In this document: in pieces, positions 1 through 5,827 of the stretch
Layout of the letters: every line of letters begins with the position of its first letter
How positions within the stretch are numbered: position 1 is the first letter of the stretch
Source of the DNA: Pseudomonadota bacterium
GTDB taxonomy: Bacteria; Pseudomonadota; Alphaproteobacteria; Rhizobiales; Segnochrobactraceae
DNA length: 6,285 nucleotides
Assembly (NCBI GenBank): GCA_023442215.1
Contig: JAEZMP010000609.1
Coordinates: 1-6,285 of the forward strand
Reading direction: 5' to 3'
The notes under the pieces: model-generated
Seen by the model: the letters and a program-made list of their open reading frames with translations, nothing else
Databases searched by the model: none
What the model was told of the DNA's origin: nothing
Translations under genes and position numbers: made by a program

Positions 1-1526
1 TGCCGGTCGGCCATGGCGGCGGGCTCGATCGGCACCAGCTCGTCGAGCCGGTCGTGGGTCAGCACGAAGCCGCCGGGGTGCTGGCTGAGGTGCCGGGGCG
101 CGCCCGTCAGCCGGCCGGCGAGTTCGAACGTCAGCTGCAGCCGGCGATCCTCGAGGTTGAGGTTGAGCCCCTCGAACTGCTCCCGTTCCACCCCGCCGCG
201 CGACCAGCCCGAGATGTGGACGGACAGGCTGCGGATCAGGTCCTCCGGCAGGCCGAGCGCCTTGCCGACATCGCGCAGCGCGCCCCGGCTGCGATAGCGG
301 ATCACCGTCGCACACAGCGCGGCACGGTCACGGCCATAAGTATCGAGCACCCACTGCATCACCTCCTCGCGGCGGTTGTGCTCGAAATCGACGTCGATGT
401 CGGGCGGCTCGTGGCGCTCCTCGCTGACGAAGCGCTCGAACAGCAGGTCGATGCGCTGCGGGTCGATGGAGGTGATCCCGAGCACGAAGCACACCGCGCT
501 GTTGGCCGCCGAGCCACGCCCCTGGCAGAGAATGTCCCGCGATCGGGCATAGCGGACGATCGACAGCACGGTGAGGAAATAGGGCGCGTAGCCGAGTTTG
601 CGGATCAGGGTGAGCTCGTGTTCCAGCGTGGCGCGCACCTTGTCCGGCAGTCCGTCGGGATAGCGCCAGGCCGCGCCGGCCCAAGTCTCCTTTTCCAGCG
701 CTTCCTGTGCCGTCAGGCCGGGATGGATCCGCTCGTGCGGATATTGATAGGAGAGTTCGCTGAGCGAGAACCGGCAGCGATCCATGATCTCCACGGTGCG
801 GGCGAGCGCGTCCGGATAGCGCGCGAACAGCCGGTGCATTTCCGTGGGCGGCTTGAGGTGGCGGTCCGCATGGCGCTCCCGCCGCGCGCCGAGTTCGTCG
901 ATGGTGACGTTGTGACGGATGCAGGTGACGACATCCTGCAGGATGCGCTGCTCCGGGGCGTGGAACAGAACGTCGTTGGTGACGACGGTCGCGACGCGCA
1001 TCTTCGCTGCAAGGCCGGAAAGCTGCCAAAGCCGCAGCGGATCGTTCGGCCGCCGCCGCAGCGTCAGCGCCAGATAGGCGCGGTCGGCGAACGCCTCCGC
1101 GAGACGGCCCAGATGCAGGCGGCAGAGATCGTCGGCCTCGTCCGGTACCAGGATGGCGATCAGCCCGTCCGCGTGCCCGGCGAGGTCGTCCCATTCGAGA
1201 TGGCACTTTCCCTTGCCGCCGCGCTTCTTGCCGAGCGACAGCAGCCGGCACAGACGGGCATAGGCTGGCCGGTCGGTGGGATAGACCAGCACCGACATGC
1301 CGTCGGCGAGGTCGAGCCGGCAGCCGACGACGAGGCGCACCCCGGTGGCGCGCGCCGCCTCGTAGGCCCGCACCATGCCGGCGAGCGAGTTGCGGTCGAC
1401 GATGCCGATAGCCTCGATGCCGAGCAGTGCCGCGGTGGCGAACAGCTCCTCACACGACGAGGCCCCCCGCAGGAAACTGAAATGCGAGGACACCTGCAGT
1501 TCGGCATAGCGGGCGTGGGCGGACAT
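1..1526 (-). CDS. dnaE2: Error-prone DNA polymerase DnaE2 (ImuC), N-terminal part, truncated by window edge
   Basis: C-family DNA polymerase III alpha-like subunit that performs mutagenic translesion synthesis in the cytoplasm as part of the ImuA-ImuB-DnaE2 mutasome. The minus strand is open for 508 codons from the ATG at 1526-1524 to the left edge; the family is usually a little over 1,000 residues, so about half is present. Visible landmarks: the N-terminal PHP-like start FSFLRGAS (16-23), QGRGSAANS (335-343), the catalytic PDIDVDF motif (375-381, with D376 and D378 the expected metal-binding aspartates), RYRSRGALRDVGKALG (410-425) and QHPGGFVL (482-489). The third catalytic aspartate should lie beyond the edge. 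In the PHP region the usual metal-binding histidines are replaced (Q11, S13, R45), so no PHP proofreading activity is expected; this is inference from motif alignment. The gene begins 10 bp after imuB ends, with a weak GGTGGAA ribosome site, and is probably co-transcribed and translationally coupled. Identity is very secure. Confidence 0.97.
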   Translation of the reverse strand, partial: MSAHARYAELQVSSHFSFLRGASSCEELFATAALLGIEAIGIVDRNSLAGMVRAYEAARATGVRLVVGCRLDLADGMSVLVYPTDRPAYARLCRLLSLGKKRGGKGKCHLEWDDLAGHADGLIAILVPDEADDLCRLHLGRLAEAFADRAYLALTLRRRPNDPLRLWQLSGLAAKMRVATVVTNDVLFHAPEQRILQDVVTCIRHNVTIDELGARRERHADRHLKPPTEMHRLFARYPDALARTVEIMDRCRFSLSELSYQYPHERIHPGLTAQEALEKETWAGAAWRYPDGLPDKVRATLEHELTLIRKLGYAPYFLTVLSIVRYARSRDILCQGRGSAANSAVCFVLGITSIDPQRIDLLFERFVSEERHEPPDIDVDFEHNRREEVMQWVLDTYGRDRAALCATVIRYRSRGALRDVGKALGLPEDLIRSLSVHISGWSRGGVEREQFEGLNLNLEDRRLQLTFELAGRLTGAPRHLSQHPGGFVLTHDRLDELVPIEPAAMADR

Positions 1527-1536
1527 CGTTCCACCC

Positions 1537-3195
1537 TCAGCCGAACAGGCCGTGCAGGAACCAGCGGTGCGAGCCGGTGGCCGGGTCCTCGCCGTTGCCG
1601 GCACGGAAGATCCAGTAGCGCTCGCCGGATTCGGCCTCGACGCGGAAATAGTCCCGCACCATGGCGGTCTCCTCCTCGCGCACCCACCATTCGCCGAAGA
1701 TGCGCTCCGGGCCGTCGGCTCGCTTCACGCGCTGCCGTTCTCCCCGCCAGACGAAGAAGCTCGGCGGATGGTCCGGCAGGACGGTGAGCGTCTCGATCGG
1801 TTCGGGCCGCGCCAGCAGCCGGGTGGGGCGGGGCCAGGGGTCGGTCCAGGTCGCGCCCGTCTCCGGCGCGAGCGGCGGAATGCGGCCGACCGCGCGCTCG
1901 GGCAGGTCGCTCGCCACCGGCGCGGCGCGGTAGAGCCGGTGTTCCCCCACCCGGTTCGCCAGCGTGTCCACCAGATCCGCGATGTCGGCCGCCGCATCGC
2001 CGGAAAACGACGCCGCCGCCTGCCGTTCGGCCAGAGGCTCGGCCATCGGCACGGCCAGCGTCATTGCCTCGATGCCGAAGCCCGGCGCGATGGTCTCGAT
2101 GCGGTCGCACAGCAGGCGGCCGAGGTGGCGCACGTCGCGCACGGGCAGGGCGGTTCCCACCCGCACGGACTGGAGCGTGCCGTCGACCCGGTGGCAGAGG
2201 AGATCGAGCCTGCGGGCGCCGAGCCCCCGTGCTTCCAGCACCTCGCACAGCCGGGCGGCGATGAGGCCGATATGGCGGGCGATGGTCTCGGCGGACGAGA
2301 TCGGCTCGGCGAATGCCCGGCGGACCTCAACCGGATCGGGCGGGCGGACCGGATCGATGGGCTCCGCGATGCGGCCTAATGCCTGGTCGAGCCGAAGGCC
2401 GGGCTCCGGGCCGAACCGCAGGGCGAGCGGGGCGCGGGGGGCAGCCTCGACATCGGCGATGGACCGGAAGCCGAGCAGGCGCAGGCCGGCCACCGTTCCG
2501 CCGGCAAGCCGCAGCGCGGCGAGCGGCAGCGCGGCGATGTCGGCCCCGGCGTGTCCGGGCGGGCTCACATAAGTCGGTCGGACGGGTTGGGCCGCCCCGC
2601 GGCGCGGCGCGCCCGATCGGCTCGATCCCTGCCGCCGCGTCTGGTCCTGTCGCGCCAAATCCTGCCGGGCGGCGTCCTGCCGGGCTGTGTCCTGCCGGGC
2701 CGTGTCCTGCCGGACCGGGCCGTATCGCGCCAGCCCATGGGCGGCGCCCCGGCTGTCGGCGATGGCAGCCTGTGCGGAGACGCCGGAAGCTGCGAGGCGG
2801 TCCACGATATCCGTCAGCATCGCAGCCTCGCCGCCGTGAAGGTGATCGGCGCCGCTCGTTTCGATCACGATGCCGCCCGGCGGGTCGACGGCGACCACGG
2901 GGGCATAGCGCTGCTGCATCCACACGGCGAGCCGTTGCAGCGCCTCGGCGTCGCCGTCCGGATCTGCGTCCTCGACGGCGAGGCCGGGCACCATGATGCG
3001 CGCTCGGGTCGCGGGGATGCCGGCCCGCAGTCCGGCCCGCATGGCCGCCGCATCCACGGCCAGCACCACCCGCCGCCGGCCATCGTGGCCGATCAGCGCG
3101 AGCGGAACGTCAGCCGAAGGTACCGGACCGTTGCGCCGCCGGCGCACCCTGTCCGTGGCCCAGGTCGGAAGGAAGATCGAGACGACCCGTGTCAT
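1537..3195 (-). CDS. imuB: ImuB, catalytically inactive Y-family DNA polymerase homologue (mutasome adaptor)
   Basis: ImuB resembles Y-family polymerases but does not polymerise. In studied bacteria it links DnaE2 and ImuA to the beta clamp during SOS mutagenesis. The protein opens with RVVSIFLPTWATDR (3-16), the usual ImuB start, where active Y-family enzymes carry a catalytic aspartate. The second acidic site (SxDE-like) is replaced by IETSGADHLHGG (111-122). A helix-hairpin-type region follows around 222-275, then a little-finger-like region to about 400. The C-terminus has the typical ImuB ending, with GEWWVREEE (501-509), RDYFRVE (514-520) and a terminal WFLHGLFG. At 552 residues it is somewhat long; the extra length lies in an Arg/Gln/Asp-rich segment at about 161-205 containing pentapeptide repeats. 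The ATG at 3195 is supported by GGAGG six bases upstream, and it lies inside the imuA coding sequence. I could not identify a clamp-binding motif with confidence. Confidence 0.95.
   Translation of the reverse strand: MTRVVSIFLPTWATDRVRRRRNGPVPSADVPLALIGHDGRRRVVLAVDAAAMRAGLRAGIPATRARIMVPGLAVEDADPDGDAEALQRLAVWMQQRYAPVVAVDPPGGIVIETSGADHLHGGEAAMLTDIVDRLAASGVSAQAAIADSRGAAHGLARYGPVRQDTARQDTARQDAARQDLARQDQTRRQGSSRSGAPRRGAAQPVRPTYVSPPGHAGADIAALPLAALRLAGGTVAGLRLLGFRSIADVEAAPRAPLALRFGPEPGLRLDQALGRIAEPIDPVRPPDPVEVRRAFAEPISSAETIARHIGLIAARLCEVLEARGLGARRLDLLCHRVDGTLQSVRVGTALPVRDVRHLGRLLCDRIETIAPGFGIEAMTLAVPMAEPLAERQAAASFSGDAAADIADLVDTLANRVGEHRLYRAAPVASDLPERAVGRIPPLAPETGATWTDPWPRPTRLLARPEPIETLTVLPDHPPSFFVWRGERQRVKRADGPERIFGEWWVREEETAMVRDYFRVEAESGERYWIFRAGNGEDPATGSHRWFLHGLFG
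2645..2719. repeat. Five-copy imperfect 15-bp tandem repeat within imuB
   Basis: Five consecutive 15-bp units start at 2645, 2660, 2675, 2690 and 2705, each beginning TCCTG. The middle units share the core TCCTGCCGGGC, while the outer ones have drifted. Because the unit is a multiple of three it stays in frame. On the minus strand it encodes repeats of RQD plus two small or hydrophobic residues, at ImuB residues 160-184 (RQDTA, RQDTA, RQDAA, RQDLA, RQDQT). This looks like a coding minisatellite grown by slippage or unequal recombination. The sequence just upstream in reading direction (encoding RYGPVRQD) resembles the unit and may be its seed. Confidence 0.9.
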
Positions 3196-3871
3196 CGCAG
3201 GCCTCCAGTTCGAATTCCGCCGGTTCGCCGGCCCGGCAGCGCACCAGTTCCACCCGCCAGCGGTGGCGGCCGACGCCCGGCACCGGCAGCGCGGCCGACG
3301 GCCGCACGGAGATGCGCCAGCGCGTCGCCGCCGCGGTGGGCAGGCCGAATTCGGCCGCTTCCGCCCGGCGCCGCCAGCGGCGCAGCGCGATCCCGAGGGT
3401 GCCGGATGCCTCGGCCGAAAGCTGCAGCCGGCGCGAGACCGTCATGGAGAGGCGTGAGACCTCCGCCACCACCGCCCCGAGGCCGCCGTGGCGCAATCCC
3501 TCCTCCGCGCAGGCGAGAACGGTGCGGTCGTCGTCCCCTTCCACATAGATCACCCGGTCCGGCCCAAGGCCGGCCTGGGCGAGGGCCGGGGCGAACAGGT
3601 CGGGGCGGGTGAGGCACCACAGCACCTTGCCCCGGGTGCGGGCCGCCAGCCCCGCGGTGAACAGCGCCGCCGCCGCACCGTCGACAGCGCCCTCGTCGCC
3701 CCCGGTCACCTCGTGCAGCGCCCCCAGCGGAAGCCCGCCGTCCGGAAGGCGGCGGTCCACCTCCGCCACGCCGAACGGAAGCACGGCTCTCGCCGGGCGA
3801 TCTCCGCTCTCTATCCGGCGGATGCGGGCGCGCAGGGCCTCAAGGGTAGGGTGGGGCGTCACGGTCCACAT
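3110..3871 (-). CDS. imuA: ImuA, RecA/SulA-like SOS mutagenesis accessory protein
   Basis: Accessory subunit of the SOS translesion complex with ImuB and DnaE2. It belongs to the RecA-like fold and is cytoplasmic. The 253-residue protein follows the alphaproteobacterial ImuA pattern closely: LEALRARIRRIE (10-21), LPFGVAEVDRRLPDGGLPLG (31-50), the stretch GKVLWCLTRPDLFAPALAQA (81-100), then EEGLRHGGLGAVVAEV (123-138) and RWRISVRPSAALPVPGVG (184-201). At the place where RecA has its P-loop the sequence is VTGGDEGAVDGAAA (55-68), which lacks the GK(T/S) of a Walker A motif, so ATP hydrolysis of the RecA type is doubtful. The start at 3871 has GGAGG upstream but only 3 bases away; the in-frame GTG at codon 4 would have 12-base spacing and is an alternative. 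The last 28 codons overlap the start of imuB. First gene of the cassette, behind a LexA box. Confidence 0.94.
   Translation of the reverse strand: MWTVTPHPTLEALRARIRRIESGDRPARAVLPFGVAEVDRRLPDGGLPLGALHEVTGGDEGAVDGAAAALFTAGLAARTRGKVLWCLTRPDLFAPALAQAGLGPDRVIYVEGDDDRTVLACAEEGLRHGGLGAVVAEVSRLSMTVSRRLQLSAEASGTLGIALRRWRRRAEAAEFGLPTAAATRWRISVRPSAALPVPGVGRHRWRVELVRCRAGEPAEFELEACDDTGRLDLPSDLGHGQGAPAAQRSGTFG
3202..3206 (-). promoter_or_regulatory. Ribosome binding site of imuB, inside imuA
   Basis: The minus strand reads GGAGG here, six bases before the imuB ATG at 3195-3193. It is a near-ideal Shine-Dalgarno site within the imuA coding sequence. It fixes the imuB start and supports a genuine 86-bp overlap between the two genes. 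Confidence 0.75.
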
Positions 3872-3874
3872 CGA

Positions 3875-3879
3875 CCTCC
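3875..3879 (-). promoter_or_regulatory. Ribosome binding site of imuA
   Basis: The minus strand reads GGAGG (followed by T) here. It lies only 3 bases from the ATG at 3871, which is tight, and 12 bases from the in-frame GTG at codon 4. It supports translation starting in this region without deciding between the two start codons. Confidence 0.5.
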
Positions 3880-3896
3880 GAAATCGCCGTGTTATT

Positions 3897-3911
3897 GTTC
3901 TCTATTTGTTC
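3897..3911 (-). promoter_or_regulatory. LexA box (alphaproteobacterial GTTC-N7-GTTC SOS operator)
   Basis: The plus strand reads GTTC TCTATTT GTTC, an exact match to the direct-repeat LexA operator established for alphaproteobacteria; on the minus strand it is GAAC-N7-GAAC. It ends 25 bp before the imuA start codon, overlaps the likely -10 region, and lies in an AT-rich patch within otherwise very GC-rich DNA. Position, match and downstream genes all agree, so LexA repression of imuA-imuB-dnaE2, released by DNA damage, is a strong inference. It lies about 245 bp from the divergent channel gene and probably does not control it. Confidence 0.92.
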
Positions 3912-3934
3912 TTATTTCCGGCAGGGAGAGTCAA
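3906..3934 (-). promoter_or_regulatory. Candidate sigma-70-type promoter for imuA-imuB-dnaE2
   Basis: On the minus strand a good -35 element TTGACT (3934-3929) is followed after 17 bases by GAACAA (3911-3906), a poor match to the -10 consensus within an AT-rich run. The LexA box would cover the -10 element and block polymerase. The -35 is convincing, but the exact -10 could be a few bases either way. Confidence 0.45.
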
Positions 3935-3973
3935 GGGGCTTGCCCACGGGCCGGGAACGCAGGGTGGGAATCC

Positions 3974-3997
3974 GCGCGCGGCCGGGCTGCCGCGCGC
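3974..3997. repeat. 9-bp perfect GC-only inverted repeat (hairpin)
   Basis: The arms GCGCGCGGC (3974-3982) and GCCGCGCGC (3989-3997) are perfectly complementary around a 6-base loop, CGGGCT. No T-run follows on either strand, so it does not look like an intrinsic terminator. In DNA this GC-rich such a repeat may have no function. Confidence 0.55.
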
Positions 3998-4119
3998 CCG
4001 TCGATGGCCGTCATCCACCGCTGCCCGTCCGCGGAGCGATGGTTCTATGCGGTTGTTTTGAAAAAACGATTTCCCGCAGCCGCGTTGTCGGGATACAGGA
4101 TCCGCCTAGCTTGAGCGCA

Positions 4120-4139
4120 TGTCCACGCCGGGGTGGACA
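4120..4139. repeat. Inverted repeat TGTCCAC-N6-GTGGACA upstream of the channel gene
   Basis: Perfect 7-bp arms (4120-4126 and 4133-4139) flank a 6-base loop, GCCGGG, and end 17 bases before the channel start codon. It could be a stem-loop in the mRNA leader or a dimeric repressor site. If the weak promoter at 4085-4112 is real, the transcript would begin almost exactly at this stem. Function is unknown. Confidence 0.5.
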
Positions 4140-4142
4140 CCT

Positions 4143-4154
4143 GAAGGGCCCTTC
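4143..4154. repeat. 12-bp perfect palindrome over the channel gene's ribosome site
   Basis: GAAGGGCCCTTC is a perfect palindrome ending two bases before the ATG at 4157. Its left half contains the only Shine-Dalgarno-like sequence (GAAGGG, 4143-4148), about 8 bases from the start. The palindrome has no loop, so it cannot fold tightly as a hairpin by itself, but it could pair between molecules or be part of a protein site. Confidence 0.5.
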
Positions 4155-4156
4155 GA

Positions 4157-5824
4157 ATGCTGAAGATTGTCCGCCTGCTCTTCCTGCTGCTGGTGATCGT
4201 CGCGCAGCCTGCCGCCGCGCAGACCGACAACCCGCTCGATCCGATGGATACGTCCAGCCCCAGCGCCACCTACCAGTCCTTCGTCGAGGCGTCGAAGCGG
4301 GTCGAGGCGCAGTACATGGACTATATCGCCGACAAGACGGTCGCGAAGGCGCTCGCCCTGCGTCACAGCATCGACCGCGTGCGGCGCCTGATGGATCTGA
4401 GCACCCTGCCGCCGGCCACCCGGCTGAAGGTCGGCAACGCCGCCTTCGGCTATCTGCTCGACATCCTCGCCCGGCTGCCCCCGTTCGACCCGGCGGACAT
4501 TCCCGGCGCGAGCGGGCGCGACTGGGGCAAGCTGCCGCCGAAGTGGGACATTCCCGGTACGGAAATCCGCATCGCCCGCGTCGAAACGGGCCCGCGTGCC
4601 GGCGAATATCTGTTCACCGCCGAGAGCATCGAGAACCTCCCGGACTATTATTCCATCATCATTCACAAGCCCCGCGTTCAGCCTGGGCTCTACAACAGCT
4701 TCCATCAGGAACAGATCAACTTCACGGGCCCATTCATCCCCGACCGGTGGGTCAGGCAGATTCCGAAGCCGCTCCAGCAGACCCTTCTGGACACGCCGAT
4801 CTGGAAGGAGATCGTGATCGTGGCCGCGCTCCTGCTGGTGCTGGTCCTGATGGTCGCCTGGTCGCGCTTCGCCCATCGCATGGCAAAAGAGGCCGGTCAT
4901 GTCCGGCGCCTGGCCTGGCATCTGGCGGTGCCGCTGATGCTGCTCTTCCTCTACACCCTCTACCAGAGGATGGTGGCCATCCAGGTCAACCTCTTCGGCG
5001 ACTTCGCCGCCGGCGAGAGCATCTTGAGCGCGGTCGTTTCCTATGCCGCGGCGGCCTGGGCGGCCTGGATCGCCTGCTTCCTGGTGGTGGAGGCGGTGAT
5101 CGCGTCCCCCAGCATCCCCGACAACAGCTACGACGCGCACCTGCTGCGCCTCGCCGCGCGGCTCGCGGCGGTGCTGTCGTCCGGCACGATCCTCATCTAC
5201 GGCGCGAACGACATCGGCATCCCTGCGCTCGGCCTCGTCGCCGGCCTCGGCGTCGGCGGCTTCGCCCTCGCGCTCGCCTCGCAGTCCACCATCGAGAACC
5301 TGTTCGGCGGCCTCTCGATCTTCGCGGACCGCCCCTTCCGGGTCGGCGATACCATCCATTATGGCGGTGGCTCGGGCTCGGTCGAAACGATCGGGCCGCG
5401 CTCGAGCCGGATCCGCGCGCCGGACGGCTCCCTCATCACGGTGCCGAACAGCGACCTCGCCAAGATGCACATCACCAATTCGTCGATGCGCAACAAGTGC
5501 CTGTTCCTGCATACCCTGAACCTGCGCTGCGACGTCCCGCCCGACATCGTCAGAACGCTGCTCCACGATCTCCAGACTCTGGTCGACGGCGAGCACGCGC
5601 TGGAAAAGTCGACGGGAACGCCGCGCGTGACCCTCACAGGCCTTGGGCCCGCCGCGCTTCAGGTGGAAATCCGCGGCTATGTGATGACGTCGGACTACAG
5701 CGCGTTCCTGAAAATCCAGCAGGCGCTCATCCTGGCCATCCTGGAGCGGATCGAGGCGGCCGGTGACATCCTGGCCATTCCGGCTCCGCCATCACCGCTC
5801 GCACCGCCCGCAAAGGCGCGATAA
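4157..5824 (+). CDS. MscS-family mechanosensitive ion channel with periplasmic N-terminal domain
   Basis: Predicted inner-membrane channel that opens under membrane tension to release solutes in osmotic downshock. Residues 1-21 form a signal peptide (basic start, hydrophobic core, AAA-Q cleavage site). Residues 22 to about 214 are a hydrophilic, presumably periplasmic domain I do not recognise. Hydrophobic segments follow at about 217-235, 253-269, 288-315 and 329-349. The pore-lining MscS helix is at about 356-385, rich in Gly and Ala (GLVAGLGVGGFALALASQST, 359-378). The MscS beta domain follows, with IFADRPFRVGDTI (388-400) and the RAPDGSLITVPNSDL stretch (420-434). An alpha/beta C-terminal domain ends in a Pro/Ala-rich tail. 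At 555 residues it is much longer than E. coli MscS (286) and belongs among the larger MscS relatives. The Shine-Dalgarno site is modest (GAAGGG). The next gene starts 3 bases after the stop, so the two are probably one operon. Family assignment is secure; the gating stimulus is not known. Confidence 0.93.
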   Translation: MLKIVRLLFLLLVIVAQPAAAQTDNPLDPMDTSSPSATYQSFVEASKRVEAQYMDYIADKTVAKALALRHSIDRVRRLMDLSTLPPATRLKVGNAAFGYLLDILARLPPFDPADIPGASGRDWGKLPPKWDIPGTEIRIARVETGPRAGEYLFTAESIENLPDYYSIIIHKPRVQPGLYNSFHQEQINFTGPFIPDRWVRQIPKPLQQTLLDTPIWKEIVIVAALLLVLVLMVAWSRFAHRMAKEAGHVRRLAWHLAVPLMLLFLYTLYQRMVAIQVNLFGDFAAGESILSAVVSYAAAAWAAWIACFLVVEAVIASPSIPDNSYDAHLLRLAARLAAVLSSGTILIYGANDIGIPALGLVAGLGVGGFALALASQSTIENLFGGLSIFADRPFRVGDTIHYGGGSGSVETIGPRSSRIRAPDGSLITVPNSDLAKMHITNSSMRNKCLFLHTLNLRCDVPPDIVRTLLHDLQTLVDGEHALEKSTGTPRVTLTGLGPAALQVEIRGYVMTSDYSAFLKIQQALILAILERIEAAGDILAIPAPPSPLAPPAKAR

Positions 5825-5827
5825 CCG

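Larger units (their letters stand above)
3872..4156. other. Divergent intergenic region between imuA and the channel gene
   Basis: This 285-bp stretch separates the two divergent transcription units. The left 65 bp carry the imuA ribosome site, LexA box and promoter. The centre is very GC-rich and contains a 9-bp inverted repeat. An AT-rich stretch follows at about 4053-4072, containing GTTTT-GAA-AAAAC. The right end holds two inverted repeats next to the channel start. A possible but weak promoter for the channel gene is TTGTCG (4085-4090) with TAGCTT (4107-4112) after 16 bases. I find no convincing small gene or RNA gene here. Confidence 0.7.

Noticed and set aside
54..1787. A 577-codon plus-strand open frame opposite dnaE2 and the end of imuB
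   Set aside because: It is antisense to the secure dnaE2 and imuB genes, its translation has the Arg/Pro/Ala-rich look of a high-GC shadow frame, and it matches no family I recognise.
2645..2719. Tandem repeats considered as a CRISPR array or mobile-element remnant
   Set aside because: The units are 15 bp, directly adjacent without spacers, and in frame inside imuB. They are a coding minisatellite.
1..3871. The imuA-imuB-dnaE2 cassette considered as a new system
   Set aside because: All three genes and their order match the well-described SOS mutasome; only details such as the ImuB repeat insertion are individual.
4044..4058. Possible second LexA box starting GTTC in GGTTCTATGCGGTTGTTTT
   Set aside because: The second half-site at the required spacing reads TTGT rather than GTTC, so it does not match the operator.
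4004..4114. Possible small plus-strand gene of about 36 codons in the intergenic region
   Set aside because: It has no Shine-Dalgarno site, no recognisable product, and would overlap the likely promoter zone of the channel gene.
4106..5596. A 496-codon minus-strand open frame opposite the channel gene
   Set aside because: It is antisense to a gene with clear MscS motifs; its Asp/Glu/Arg-rich composition mirrors the codon bias of the sense strand. No ribosome site or family match was seen.
3889..5766. A 625-codon plus-strand open frame overlapping the channel gene
   Set aside because: It lies out of frame over the MscS-family gene, its translation is low-complexity Arg/Pro/Ala/Gly, and its apparent start sits in the imuA promoter. 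It is a high-GC artefact.
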